Positions 8,217-16,680 are shown, counted from the stretch's first letter. The stretch is DNA of 64,000 nucleotides from Solibaculum_A intestinale (GCF_040096205.1 NZ_JBBMFD010000001.1:395732-459731), one strand, 5' to 3'. Program-made: numbers and translations. Notes: generated from the letters alone by a model not told the origin.

Positions 8217-8929
8217 TTCGTTCGTTCCTTTGCTGTGAGAGTCAGGTCCTCCACCTGCACCCCGTCGCTGACCTCCACCCGTTTGCCCCGAACCAGTTCC
8301 AAAACCGCCAGGAAGGTGGCCACCAGCTCCGACCGGCTCTGCACATGCTCGAGCAAACCGCGCATTTGCACGGTCTTCTGGCCCCAGAGCCTGCGCAGGA
8401 CAAAGACAATCCTGGAAGTCACCGATACAATGGGCTTTGCCACAATAGGGGTAAAGGCCGCCTGCGGGGGCGGCAGGTGCCGCTTTCCCTTGCCGGCGGC
8501 ATCCTGGTACGCGGCAAGCAGCTCCTCGGGTTTATGGGTACAGCGGTAGGTTTTGTCCACCGGGATGGGGCTTGGTTCCCGGCAGAAGAGGTCGAACCCA
8601 TTGGTACGCGCCGCAAGAAGCGCGGCGATTTCCTTGGCCGTCTGGTATTCGAGCAGCTGCCCGGTCAGCTCCTTCTTGAGCTGCTCGCTTTCCTCGTGCC
8701 TGGGCAGCAGGGATACCGTTTTCATATGCACGAGCCGCGCCGCCATTTCCAGAAACTCGCTGGCCACGTCCATATCCGCTTCCTGCATGGCGGTAATGTG
8801 CGCTAAGTACTGCTCTAATAAGTCTGATACGGCGATGTCCTGAATATTCAGTTTGTTCTTCGAAATTAAGTGCAAAAGCAGGTCCAGCGGCCCTTCAAAG
8901 ACCGGCAGCTTATACGATATCTTATCCAT
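8207..8929 (-). CDS. scpA: segregation and condensation protein A
   Basis: 240 residues, kleisin subunit of SMC-ScpAB. The N-terminus MDKISYKLPVFEGPLDLLLHLI and the following helix IQDIAVSDLLEQYLAHI are diagnostic; the C-terminal winged helix ends the protein. The ATG at 8929 was preferred over an upstream GTG because it gives the conserved N-terminus; it lies 4 bases after the site-2 protease stop, so translation is probably coupled. Confidence 0.95.
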   Translation of the reverse strand: MDKISYKLPVFEGPLDLLLHLISKNKLNIQDIAVSDLLEQYLAHITAMQEADMDVASEFLEMAARLVHMKTVSLLPRHEESEQLKKELTGQLLEYQTAKEIAALLAARTNGFDLFCREPSPIPVDKTYRCTHKPEELLAAYQDAAGKGKRHLPPPQAAFTPIVAKPIVSVTSRIVFVLRRLWGQKTVQMRGLLEHVQSRSELVATFLAVLELVRGKRVEVSDGVQVEDLTLTAKERTKWK

Positions 8930-8933
8930 GGGC

Positions 8934-9608
8934 CTACAGCGCACTCATTCCGAGCAAACGGAAGGGCAGGTCGGCCACCCACAAAAGCCCATCAAAAACA
9001 TGGGTCTGCACAAAGCTCAATATCCCATCAAATACCGGGGTGAACAAAACCAGGACAATAAAGACGATGGAGATAATTTGCTGGTAGCGGTAAAACCATT
9101 CCTCCACCCGGTCTGGAAGGAAAAAGCACAAAATCCGCGAGCCGTCCAGCGGCGGGATGGGAAGGAAATTAAAGACCGCCAAGCCGATGTTGATCACGGA
9201 CAGCAGATACAAAAAGGTATAAATTACCGTATAAAGAGTCCCGTAATAATAATCTAGGTTCATCCTGGCAATCTCAAAATTAATCCGTAGCAGCAGCACC
9301 GCGATGAACGCCACAATCAAGTTGGAAACCGGGCCGGCCAGGGCGGTCAGCGCCATGCCGGCCTTGCGGTTTTTGAAGTTATAGGGATTGACGGGCACCG
9401 GCTTTGCCCAGCCGAACCCCACCAAAAACAGGCTCAAAGCACCAATGGGATCCAGATGGCGCATGGGATTCAAGGTCATGCGGCCGTTATACTTTCCCGT
9501 GTCGTCCCCCAGCTTGTGAGCGACGAAGGCGTGGGCGCACTCGTGAATGGGCAGAATGGCGACCACCACAAAAGCGGTGGTCAGCAGCGTCAAAACGATC
9601 TGTGTCAT
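8934..9608 (-). CDS. site-2 protease family membrane metalloprotease (M50)
   Basis: 224 residues from the ATG at 9608 (CAGGGCGGCGAC upstream). The zinc motif HECAH is in the first membrane helix (VVVAILPIHECAHAFVAHKLG), and the third zinc ligand is expected in FNFLPIPPLDGSRI, where the NPDG-type motif reads PIPPLDG. Four to five hydrophobic segments. M50 enzymes of this short YwhC/YdiL-like group cut membrane substrates; the target is unknown. Two longer starts are possible (TTG at 9710, ATG at 9644), but a consensus promoter ending at 9710 puts the transcript start near 9703, which excludes the first. Confidence 0.88.
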   Translation of the reverse strand: MTQIVLTLLTTAFVVVAILPIHECAHAFVAHKLGDDTGKYNGRMTLNPMRHLDPIGALSLFLVGFGWAKPVPVNPYNFKNRKAGMALTALAGPVSNLIVAFIAVLLLRINFEIARMNLDYYYGTLYTVIYTFLYLLSVINIGLAVFNFLPIPPLDGSRILCFFLPDRVEEWFYRYQQIISIVFIVLVLFTPVFDGILSFVQTHVFDGLLWVADLPFRLLGMSAL

Positions 9609-9709
9609 GTCGCCGCCCTGCAAGAGGTGAAACAGCACAAGCATCACTCCCGGTGTAAAGATAGAAAAATCGAAACTTTCTTCGACGAAACGCAGTAGAT
9701 TAAGAAACA

Positions 9710-9738
9710 ATTATAGCACAATCCAGCAATTCCCGCAA
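9710..9738 (-). promoter_or_regulatory. promoter of the protease-scpAB-ytfJ-dacF-rluB operon
   Basis: Minus-strand TTGCGG (9733-9738), 17-base spacer, TATAAT (9710-9715). It is the only clear promoter for the eight genes down to 4151, which are separated by at most about 75 bases. Confidence 0.7.
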
Positions 9739-10012
9739 TTGTTTTGGGACGATATCCGCCTTCGGCCAGAAAAAGACGGAAGCCTGCCTGTTCCAGCGCA
9801 GGAATCTTCTTTTCTCCGGCGCCGGTACACTTAGATGCGCATTCTTCCCACAGCCCGTGCCCGGCCCGGGAAAAGGAATCTGGCATGGCTTTCTAAACAG
9901 CCGGAGGTGTGAAAGCGGATCGTGGTCATCCGTTTTTCCGCTCCCACGCTAGGCGCCAAAACCGCTTTTGCTCAGAGAAATGCCGCGGAGCGTTTCACAC
10001 CAGACATCGGTT
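9739..10012. other. intergenic stretch without recognised features
   Basis: Between the protease promoter and the groEL terminator. Open frames here (for example an 80-codon minus frame ending at 9644) show no family resemblance and have no ribosome site. I see nothing else in it. Confidence 0.5.
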
Positions 10013-10050
10013 CACGAAAAAAGCGCGCGCTCAAGAGAGCGCGCGCTTTT
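10013..10050 (-). terminator. groEL terminator
   Basis: Perfect 10-bp GCGCGCGCTC-type stem (10023-10032 with 10037-10046), 4-base loop, then TTTTTT on the minus strand, 23 bases after the groEL stop. Confidence 0.9.
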
Positions 10051-10072
10051 GGAACACACATGCAAACCGGAA

Positions 10073-11701
10073 TTAATACATGCCGCCCATACCGGGGTTG
10101 GGAGCGGCCGGAACCGGGTTTTCTTCCTTCTTGTCGGCAACCAGGGACTCGGTGGTGAGCACCATAGCCGCGACGGAAGCCGCGTTCTCCATCGCGGAAC
10201 GGGTGACCTTGGTCGGGTCGACGATGCCGGCGGAAATCATATCGGAATATTCTTCCTTGAGGGCGTCGTAGCCGTAGTTCACCTTGCCGCTGGAGACGAT
10301 CTTATCCACAATGACCGAGCCTTCCACGCCCGCATTGGCCGCAATCTGGCGCATGGGGGCTTCCAGGGACTTCAGGACGATCTTCGCGCCCGTCTTCTCG
10401 TCGCCGTCGAGCTCGTCGACAACCTTGCTCACCGCCGGAATGGCGTTGAGCAGGGCCACGCCGCCGCCGGCTACAATGCCTTCCTCTACCGCAGCCTTGG
10501 TGGCGGAAAGGGCATCCTCAATACGCAGCTTCTTTTCCTTCATTTCGATCTCGGTAGCAGCGCCGACCTTGATGACGGCTACGCCGCCGGCCAGCTTCGC
10601 CAGACGCTCCTGGAGCTTCTCGCGGTCGAAGTCCGAAGTGGAGACCTCGATCTGGGAACGGATCTGGCCCACCCGCGCCTTGATCTCTTCGGAATTGCCG
10701 GCGCCGTCGACGATGATGGTGTTCTCCTTCTGCACCTTGACCTGACGGGCGCGGCCCAGCTGAGCCATGTCGGCGTCCTTGAGCTCCAGGCCCAGATCGG
10801 AGGAAATCACGGTGCCGCCGGTGAGGATGGCGATATCCTGGAGCATCTCCTTGCGGCGGTCGCCAAAGCCGGGAGCCTTGACGGCGACGCAGGTGAAAGT
10901 GCCGCGCAGCTTGTTGACAAGCAGCGTGGCCAGCGCTTCGCCTTCCACGTCCTCGGCGATGATGACCAGCTTCTTGCCCGACTGCACGATTTTCTCCAGC
11001 AGCGGCAGGATATCCTGGATGTTGGAAATCTTCTTATCGGTGATCAGGATGTAAGCGTCGTCGATGATCGCTTCCATCTTGTCGGTATCGGTGCACATAT
11101 AGGGAGAGATGTAGCCGCGGTCAAACTGCATGCCCTCGACCACCTCGGAATAGGTCTCGGCAGTCTTGGACTCTTCCACGGTGATGACGCCGTCGGCGGA
11201 AACCTTCTCCATCGCTTCCGCAATCAGCTTGCCAATGAACTCGTCGCCAGCGGAAATGGTGGCGACGCGGGCAATGTCCTCACTGCCGGAAACCTTCTTG
11301 GAGTTGGACACAACCGCGTCAATGGCCGCCTTGGAGGCCTTCTGGATGCCGCGGCGCACGATCATGGGGTTGGCGCCGGCCGCAACGTTCTTCATACCCT
11401 CGCCGATCAGAGACTGGGCCAGAAGGGTGGCGGTGGTGGTGCCGTCGCCGGCCACGTCGTTTGTTTTGGTGGCGACTTCCTTGACCAGCTGCGCGCCCAT
11501 GTTTTCAAAGGCGTCGTCAAGCTCAATTTCCTTGGCGATGGTCACGCCGTCGTTGGTGATGAGGGGGGCGCCGAACTTCTTGTCGAGCACCACGTTTCTG
11601 CCGCGGGGGCCCAGGGTGATCTTCACCGTGTCCGCCAGCTTATCGATACCGGCCTGCAACGCCTTGCGGGCGTCTACGCCGTAGAGAATTTCCTTTGCCA
11701 T
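10073..11701 (-). CDS. groEL: 60 kDa chaperonin GroEL
   Basis: 542 residues. All GroEL hallmarks are present: MAKEILYGVDARKAL, the ATP site DGTTTATLLAQ, TLGPRGRNVVLDKKFG, the family signature AAVEEGIVAGGGVALL and the Gly/Met-rich C-terminus (NPGMGGMY). It forms the double-ring folding chamber in the cytoplasm with GroES. The start at 11701 follows GGGAGGTAATTTGATT and gives MAKE; a TTG two codons upstream is not favoured. Second gene of groES-groEL under the CIRCE-controlled promoter. Confidence 0.99.
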   Translation of the reverse strand: MAKEILYGVDARKALQAGIDKLADTVKITLGPRGRNVVLDKKFGAPLITNDGVTIAKEIELDDAFENMGAQLVKEVATKTNDVAGDGTTTATLLAQSLIGEGMKNVAAGANPMIVRRGIQKASKAAIDAVVSNSKKVSGSEDIARVATISAGDEFIGKLIAEAMEKVSADGVITVEESKTAETYSEVVEGMQFDRGYISPYMCTDTDKMEAIIDDAYILITDKKISNIQDILPLLEKIVQSGKKLVIIAEDVEGEALATLLVNKLRGTFTCVAVKAPGFGDRRKEMLQDIAILTGGTVISSDLGLELKDADMAQLGRARQVKVQKENTIIVDGAGNSEEIKARVGQIRSQIEVSTSDFDREKLQERLAKLAGGVAVIKVGAATEIEMKEKKLRIEDALSATKAAVEEGIVAGGGVALLNAIPAVSKVVDELDGDEKTGAKIVLKSLEAPMRQIAANAGVEGSVIVDKIVSSGKVNYGYDALKEEYSDMISAGIVDPTKVTRSAMENAASVAAMVLTTESLVADKKEENPVPAAPNPGMGGMY

Positions 11702-11749
11702 AATCAAATTACCTCCCGTATTTCATATCATAGAACCGAAAAAGCGATC

Positions 11750-12034
11750 TTATTCCACAACCGCCAGGATGTCGGACTGACGCACGATGATGACTTCCTC
11801 GCCGTCCACCTTGACCTCGGTGCCGGAATACTTGCTGGTGATGACCTTATCGCCGACCTTTACCGTCATCTGCACTTCCTTGCCGTCTACCAAACCGCCC
11901 GGACCAACGGCCAGCACAGTGGCAACCTGGGGCTTTTCCTTGGCGGAGCCGGCCAGCACGATGCCGCTCTTGGTGGTTTCCTCGGCTTCCTCCATCTTGA
12001 TGACCACTCTGTCGGAAAGAGGCTTGATTGTCAT
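11750..12034 (-). CDS. groES: 10 kDa co-chaperonin GroES
   Basis: 94 residues, the standard length. MTIKPLSDRVVIKMEEAEETTKSGIVL is the family N-terminus; the mobile loop lies at about residues 17-33, and the late motif GDKVITSKYSGTEVKVDGEE is conserved. It caps the GroEL ring. It is followed by groEL after 48 bases and preceded by the CIRCE operator. Confidence 0.98.
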   Translation of the reverse strand: MTIKPLSDRVVIKMEEAEETTKSGIVLAGSAKEKPQVATVLAVGPGGLVDGKEVQMTVKVGDKVITSKYSGTEVKVDGEEVIIVRQSDILAVVE

Positions 12035-12067
12035 TTCTATTCCTCCCTGATAAATTAATAACTCAGT

Positions 12068-12094
12068 TTAGCACTCTCTATCTTTGAGTGCTAA
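12068..12094. promoter_or_regulatory. CIRCE operator (HrcA binding site)
   Basis: A perfect inverted repeat TTAGCACTC-N9-GAGTGCTAA, identical to the CIRCE consensus. It lies immediately downstream of the -10 box and covers the transcript start of groES-groEL, so HrcA bound here should block initiation until heat stress. hrcA itself is not in the window. Confidence 0.98.
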
Positions 12095-12098
12095 AACT

Positions 12099-12127
12099 AT
12101 TGTAATCATATCGCTTGGAAAAATCAA
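12099..12127 (-). promoter_or_regulatory. groESL promoter
   Basis: Minus-strand TTGATT (12122-12127), 17-base spacer, TACAAT (12099-12104); the CIRCE operator begins 5 bases after the -10 box. Confidence 0.85.
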
Positions 12128-12196
12128 GTACTATTTTTAGAAAATTTAGCACTTCACAAATTGTTTACAAACGTCCAGGCGAATCCCACAAAAAGG

Positions 12197-12256
12197 AAAT
12201 GCCTTCCCTGCACAGTATGGCGCATTTATGCGCCGCCCATACAGCGGAAGGCATTT
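12197..12256 (-). terminator. compound hairpin terminator after the RNA methyltransferase
   Basis: An 11-bp outer stem (12197-12207 with 12246-12256) encloses two further stems, GTATGG/CCATAC and GGCGCA/TGCGCC. It starts 6 bases after the methyltransferase stop and is followed on the minus strand by CCTTTTTG. Confidence 0.75.
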
Positions 12257-12261
12257 TTCGC

Positions 12262-13380
12262 TTATTTGAAATACATGTAGAGCTGGCACTTGATCATGCC
12301 GTTGTAGAGCTTGCGGCGTTTATCCGCCTTGCGGCCGAAAAGAGCCTCAAAATCCTCGTGAGGGCTGATGATATAATAACCAAACTTTTCCTTGCGGGCA
12401 AACACCTTCCCCATCTCCCGATAGAGGGTTTCCGCTTCCTTTACGTCCAGCAGCCGTTCCCCGTAGGGCGGGTTGCAGAGAATAGTGGCCTTTTCTCCGT
12501 CGTCCGAAAAGTCCCGGATGTCCCGTTTCTCCACCCGGATGCGGGAATCTACCCCGGCACGCTTGGCGTTGAGGCGGGTCAGCTCCAGGGCATGCTCGTC
12601 GATATCGTAGCCCACGGCTTCGAACTCGTTGTCCCGTATGATGCGGCTCATGGCATACTGCCGCTCCTCCTGCCAGACCTTTTGGGGAATGGCGCTCCAT
12701 TTCTCCGCCGCAAAGGTCCGGTTAAGCCCCGGGGCGATGCGCATGGCGATGAGGGCGGATTCGATAAGCAGCGTCCCCGAACCGCAGAAGGGATCAATAA
12801 CCCGGCTGTACCCCCGTACCCGGGCTAAGTCCGCCATCGCCGCAGCCAGGGTTTCCTTAATGGGCGCTTCGTTCGCCCGAGGGCGGTAGCCCCGCTTGTG
12901 GAGCCCTTCCCCCGAGGTATCCAGCAGGACCGAAGCCCTGTCCTTTAAAATGGAAAACTGGATTTGATGCACAGGCCCCGTCTCTTCGAACCAAGGCAGC
13001 CTATAAGCCGATTTGAGCCGTTCCACCGCCGCCTTCTTAACGATGGCCTGGCAGTCGGGTACGCTATGAAGCTTGGAGTTTAAGGACCAGCCTTTCACCG
13101 GGAAGGCGTCCTGCTTTCCAATCCACCGCTCCCAGGGCAGCGCCTTCACTCCTTCAAACAGCTCCTCAAAGGTGCGCGCCGGGAACTCGCCCAGCTGAAC
13201 CTGAATGCGTTCGGCAAACCGGGAGGAAAGGTTTGCCCGGGCGAGCATGGCTTCGTCGCCGGAAAAGAGTACCTTGCCGGTATCCGGCGTTACCTCCGAT
13301 GCGCCCATACGGCGCAGCTCGTCGGCCAAAACGCCCTCGATACCGAAAAGGCACGGGGCGGACATGCGAATGGAATCCAT
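12262..13380 (-). CDS. class I SAM-dependent rRNA (guanine-N2) methyltransferase, RlmL/YpsC family
   Basis: 372 residues. An N-terminal THUMP-type region (about residues 1-160; FGIEGVLADELRRMG) precedes the UPF0020 methyltransferase domain with the SAM motif DPFCGSGTLLIESALIA and the catalytic NPPYGERL. These enzymes methylate 23S rRNA guanines (m2G2445-type in the RlmL family). The ATG at 13380 has AAAGGAGATCACT upstream; the longer open frame reaching 13644 runs through the promoter and is not translated. Own promoter and terminator make it a single-gene transcript. Confidence 0.93.
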   Translation of the reverse strand: MDSIRMSAPCLFGIEGVLADELRRMGASEVTPDTGKVLFSGDEAMLARANLSSRFAERIQVQLGEFPARTFEELFEGVKALPWERWIGKQDAFPVKGWSLNSKLHSVPDCQAIVKKAAVERLKSAYRLPWFEETGPVHQIQFSILKDRASVLLDTSGEGLHKRGYRPRANEAPIKETLAAAMADLARVRGYSRVIDPFCGSGTLLIESALIAMRIAPGLNRTFAAEKWSAIPQKVWQEERQYAMSRIIRDNEFEAVGYDIDEHALELTRLNAKRAGVDSRIRVEKRDIRDFSDDGEKATILCNPPYGERLLDVKEAETLYREMGKVFARKEKFGYYIISPHEDFEALFGRKADKRRKLYNGMIKCQLYMYFK

Positions 13381-13416
13381 AGTGATCTCCTTTGTCTTAA
13401 CACAGTGATTGTGCTC

Positions 13417-13445
13417 ATTATACCGCAGATGTGGGCCGAAGGCAA
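13417..13445 (-). promoter_or_regulatory. promoter of the RNA methyltransferase
   Basis: Minus-strand TTGCCT (13440-13445), 17-base spacer, TATAAT (13417-13422); transcript start near 13410, 30 bases before the start codon. Confidence 0.75.
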
Positions 13446-13745
13446 AGAAAATTGTAAGAGCGCCTGCTTTGCCGATGTGCCGGCAAAGTAGGCCGCTCCC
13501 AATAGAAGCACAGGCCACTTCGTTTTGGCCATGCTCCTGCCGCTTTCCACCGGCGCCGCGAGTGCTGTACCTTTGAAAAGCCTTCCCGTGCCAGGCCCCA
13601 ACCCCATGCGTAACGCTCAGTCTTTTCTTCCCCCAAACGAACAAAAGTCTCTCCCGGCTCTTCTAAATGCTATCGCTTTCCAGGAGCCTCGCAGAATAGA
13701 TCCGCCTTCCTTTTCAAACCGCCCCTTCCCTGGTGAATGAAAACG
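13446..13745. other. 300-base gap ending in a strong hairpin; possible small RNA
   Basis: No convincing coding frame. At 13458-13498 there is a 16-17 bp hairpin (arms 13458-13474 and 13481-13498, one bulge, one G-U pair) followed on the minus strand by TTACAATTTTCTTT, which looks like a terminator. Since the hpf terminator lies at 13746-13776, this hairpin could end a separate short minus-strand RNA of about 200-250 bases. I do not recognise the family (not 6S, SRP, tmRNA or RNase P from their core motifs). Confidence 0.35.
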
Positions 13746-13776
13746 CAAAAAGGCCGCGCCAAAAATGGCACGGCCT
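13746..13776 (-). terminator. hpf terminator
   Basis: 10-bp stem GGCCGTGCCA/TGGCGCGGCC with a 4-base loop (arms 13753-13762 and 13767-13776) and TTTTTGCG on the minus strand, about 45 bases after the hpf stop. Confidence 0.88.
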
Positions 13777-13820
13777 CTATTTTATCTTAGAAACGCCCAA
13801 CCCTTCTTGTCCGGCGTTCC

Positions 13821-14345
13821 TTATTCCGCTTCCGGCTCCAAAAGACCATAGTCGCCGTTCTTGCGGTGGTACACGACGTTGATCTCATTGGTGTCGGCAT
13901 TCCGGAACATGAAAAACTCGTGTCCAAGCAGGTTCATCTGCAAAATGGCCTCATCCACATCGAGAGGCTTAATGGGAAGACGTTTGGTGCGCACCACCTG
14001 GTAGTCCGCCTCTTCCTCCACCGGTTCGGGATACAGGTCCTCTATGGTGCTGGCATACAGCCGTTTTTCCAACCGGGTCTTGTTCTTGCGGATCTGGCGG
14101 GCCAGGGAATCCATCACCTTATCCAGCGCTTCCTCCATTTCAAAGGCGGTTTCCTCCGCGCGGTAAACCATACCGCCGCTGCGGATGGTGACCTCCACCG
14201 TCTGCCGGTTTTTCTCCAGCGTAACGGTCACGTTGGCCTGGGCCTCTTTCTCAAACAGACGGTCGAACTTGGAAAGCTTTTTTTCCACCCGCTCTTTGAA
14301 AGAATCCCTGAGGTTGACCTTTCTCCCAGTAATGGTAATGATCAT
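13821..14345 (-). CDS. hpf: long-form ribosome hibernation promoting factor
   Basis: 174 residues: an N-terminal HPF/RaiA beta-alpha domain (MIITITGRKVNLRDSFKERVEKKL, residues 1-100) and, after an acidic linker, the C-terminal dimerisation domain (VVRTKRLPIKPLDVDEAILQMNLLGHEFFMFRN). Long HPF joins two 70S ribosomes into inactive 100S dimers in stationary phase. Start 14345 has GGAGGTTACT upstream. The transcript probably starts near 14532, giving an unusually long leader of about 185 bases. Confidence 0.95.
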   Translation of the reverse strand: MIITITGRKVNLRDSFKERVEKKLSKFDRLFEKEAQANVTVTLEKNRQTVEVTIRSGGMVYRAEETAFEMEEALDKVMDSLARQIRKNKTRLEKRLYASTIEDLYPEPVEEEADYQVVRTKRLPIKPLDVDEAILQMNLLGHEFFMFRNADTNEINVVYHRKNGDYGLLEPEAE

Positions 14346-14538
14346 AGTAACCTCCATTCCGCCGTCCCCTTAGAAGGTGCCGCAAAACGGAGCATACACA
14401 TCCGCTTTCCCGTCCTTTTTCAGGGACATGCACATAAAGTATGATAAACCGGAATCGCTTCCGGAGTATCTTCGGTCCTTTGCCGAATACCGTTTCGCAC
14501 ATCACCCCCAAATCCGGTTTGGGTCTTTCAATGGCTTT

Positions 14539-14544
14539 ATTATA
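14539..14544 (-). promoter_or_regulatory. extended -10 promoter box for hpf
   Basis: TGGTATAAT on the minus strand, an extended -10 element; the -35 region is poor. Located between the fumarase stop and hpf. Confidence 0.5.
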
Positions 14545-14570
14545 CCACAGGTTATATGAAAATAAAAGGG

Positions 14571-15413
14571 CTAGATTGTGATTTTTTTGTGACGTGTCAC
14601 ATGACAGCCGATGTTCACCGCTACGGGAAGTCCAGCGATATGGGTGGGATAGGGCTCGATCTGTACCGCGAGAGCGGTGGTATCGCCGCCGAAGCCCTGG
14701 GGACCGATGCCCAGAGCGTTGATCCGGTGCAAAAGCTCGCGCTCCATCTCGGCATAGTAAGGATCCTCATTTTGTTGGGACACGCTGCGGCACAATGCTT
14801 TCTTCGCCAGATACGCGCAGTACTCAAAGTCTCCCCCAATGCCGACCCCCACCACCATAGGCGGGCAGGGGTTGCTGGACGCCTGCTTTACCACCCCAAT
14901 CACAAAATTGAGAATATCCTCTCTGGTGGCCGATGGGGTGAACATTTTTATGGCGCTCATGTTCTCGCTACCAAAGCCCTTGGGCGCGGCGGTAATGGTC
15001 ACCTGATCGCCCGGGACCAGGCGCAGATGCAAGATCGCAGGCGTATTGTCGCCGGTGTTCTTCCGCTTGAGCGGGTCGCTCACCACCGAGCAACGCAGAA
15101 GGCCGTCCACATAGCCCTGGCGCACCCCTTCGTTCACCGCATCCTCCAAAAGGCCGCCCGTCAGGTGCACCTCCTGGCCCAAATCCACAAAAAGCACCGC
15201 CATCCCCGTGTCCTGGCAGATGGGGATGCGAAGCGCCTTGGCCGCCGCCAGATTCTCCACCAGGTCCTGCAGGATGCCGTTGCCCAGAGGGTCGGTCTCC
15301 TTTTTGGCACTTTCCTCGATACGGCTCACCAGATCGCAGGGGAGTTCCCGGTTTGCCTCCACAAAGAGCTGCGCCACCGCCTTGGTGATTTCCTTTACAT
15401 CCAGTTCTCTCAT
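14571..15413 (-). CDS. class I fumarate hydratase alpha subunit
   Basis: 280 residues, the usual size for the separate alpha subunit of iron-sulfur fumarase/tartrate dehydratase. The three cysteines for the 4Fe-4S cluster are seen in IPICQDTGMAV, SSNPCPPMVVGVGIGGD and NIGCHVTRH. It hydrates fumarate to malate (or acts on L-tartrate in the related enzyme) in the cytoplasm under anaerobic conditions. Class I enzymes of this split type need a beta subunit of about 190 residues, normally the next gene; here the next gene is hpf, so beta must be encoded elsewhere. The start overlaps the amidohydrolase stop by 4 bases, so the two are coupled. Confidence 0.9.
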   Translation of the reverse strand: MRELDVKEITKAVAQLFVEANRELPCDLVSRIEESAKKETDPLGNGILQDLVENLAAAKALRIPICQDTGMAVLFVDLGQEVHLTGGLLEDAVNEGVRQGYVDGLLRCSVVSDPLKRKNTGDNTPAILHLRLVPGDQVTITAAPKGFGSENMSAIKMFTPSATREDILNFVIGVVKQASSNPCPPMVVGVGIGGDFEYCAYLAKKALCRSVSQQNEDPYYAEMERELLHRINALGIGPQGFGGDTTALAVQIEPYPTHIAGLPVAVNIGCHVTRHKKITI

Positions 15414-16570
15414 GCCTTAGCCACAACCTTTCCATTGACCATCACGAGCCGGGGCTTCGCCGCCAGCGTCAGCGGGTCCCCGTCAAATAGAACCAAATCC
15501 GCATCCTTGCCCACCGCAATGGAGCCCACCCGATCCCCTATTCCGCAGATACGCGCCGGGACAATGGTGATCGCCCGAAGCGCCGCCTCCCGGTCCATTC
15601 CTTCCCGCACGGCAAGGCCCGCGCACAAGGGCAGGTACTGAATGGGAATGACCGGATGATCGGTGATGATGGCGGTCTCCATCCCGGCGCCGGCCAGGAT
15701 ACCGGGATTCGCAGGGGTCAAATCCCGCAGCTCCGGCTTGGAGCGGTCGCATAAAATCGGCCCGGCCAGCACCTGCATACCCTCGGCTTTGAGCCGCTTT
15801 GCCGCCAGGTGCCCTTGGGTGCCGTGGACGATGGTATAGTTTAAATGAAACTCCTTTGCCAGCCGGATCGCGGTAAAGATATCGTCGCACCGGTGGGCAT
15901 GGAAATGCGCGGGCAATTCCCCGGTCAGCACCGGCAGGAGCGCCTCGCATTTGGCGTCGTACTCCGGCTCGTCGAGCTCCTCGTCGGCCGTCGCTTCCTC
16001 CTGCTGTTTCTGGTACCGCCGGGCTTTTGAGAGCTGCTCGCGGATGAGCGCGGCAGTGGCCATTCTGGTAACCGGCGCCTGGCTTTTGCCGTGGTAGACT
16101 GTTTTTGGGTTTTCCCCCAGGGCGAACTTCATGGCCACCGGCGCCTTGACGATCATATCGTCGATGCACATGCCGTGGGTTTTCACCGCCGCCAGCTGCC
16201 CGCCAATGGCATTGGCGCTGCCGGGGCCGGTGACCACCGTGGTCACCCCGGCTTCCACCGCCTCGGCAAAACAGTGGTCCATAGGATTAATCGCGTCAAT
16301 GCCCCTTAAATGGGGAGTCACGGGGTCGGTGTCCTCGTTGCCGTCGTCTCCTTCAAATCCAAGGCCGTCTTCCCACATGCCCAAATGGGTATGCGCGTCC
16401 ACAAACCCAGGATATAGATCCGCCCCGCCGCCGTCGATGGTTTCTTCGTTTGTGCTGGGGCATTCATCCATTGGGCCGAAGCCGGCGATAACCGTCCCCT
16501 TTGTACACAGCCAGCCGTTTTCAATCACAGGGCCTTCCATGGTGTGAATCCGTACCTGTTTGAGTATCAA
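15410..16570 (-). CDS. amidohydrolase family protein (imidazolonepropionase-like)
   Basis: About 386 residues. Metal-dependent amidohydrolase: the first metal motif is FVDAHTHLG, later ligands are expected in HFHAHRCDDI, TIVHGTQGH and ITDHPVIP; the composite beta domain closes with VGSIAVGKDADLVLFDGDPL. The small conserved group resembles imidazolonepropionase-like hydrolases, but the substrate is unknown. Start: TTG at 16570 has AAAGGAG with 8 bases spacing; a GTG at 16576 is also in frame but lies too close to that site. Coupled by a 4-base overlap to the fumarase alpha gene. Confidence 0.85.
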   Translation of the reverse strand: MILKQVRIHTMEGPVIENGWLCTKGTVIAGFGPMDECPSTNEETIDGGGADLYPGFVDAHTHLGMWEDGLGFEGDDGNEDTDPVTPHLRGIDAINPMDHCFAEAVEAGVTTVVTGPGSANAIGGQLAAVKTHGMCIDDMIVKAPVAMKFALGENPKTVYHGKSQAPVTRMATAALIREQLSKARRYQKQQEEATADEELDEPEYDAKCEALLPVLTGELPAHFHAHRCDDIFTAIRLAKEFHLNYTIVHGTQGHLAAKRLKAEGMQVLAGPILCDRSKPELRDLTPANPGILAGAGMETAIITDHPVIPIQYLPLCAGLAVREGMDREAALRAITIVPARICGIGDRVGSIAVGKDADLVLFDGDPLTLAAKPRLVMVNGKVVAKA

Positions 16571-16632
16571 TGCCACTTCTCCTTTGCGTTGAGACTGCCG
16601 CTCCGGCCTTCCGGCTCAGAACGTTTTCATAG

Positions 16633-16662
16633 CAAAAAACGGGGTGGTCCACCACCCCGTTT
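16633..16662 (-). terminator. terminator after the S1-domain gene
   Basis: 11-bp stem (AACGGGGTGG-type arms 16637-16647 and 16652-16662), TCCA-sized loop, TTTTTTGC on the minus strand, about 20 bases after the S1 gene stop. Confidence 0.88.
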
Positions 16663-16680
16663 GAAATCCTTCCGGTTCGC

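Noticed and set aside
9644..9886. 80-codon minus frame overlapping the protease promoter
   Set aside because: No ribosome site or family resemblance, and it spans the promoter.
9968..12058. Very long plus-strand open frame opposite groES-groEL
   Set aside because: It is antisense to two certain genes; its low-complexity His/Gly/Leu-rich translation is what GC-rich antisense frames give.
12262..13644. Longer methyltransferase frame from 13644
   Set aside because: The extra codons pass through the promoter (13417-13445); the ATG at 13380 has an excellent ribosome site.
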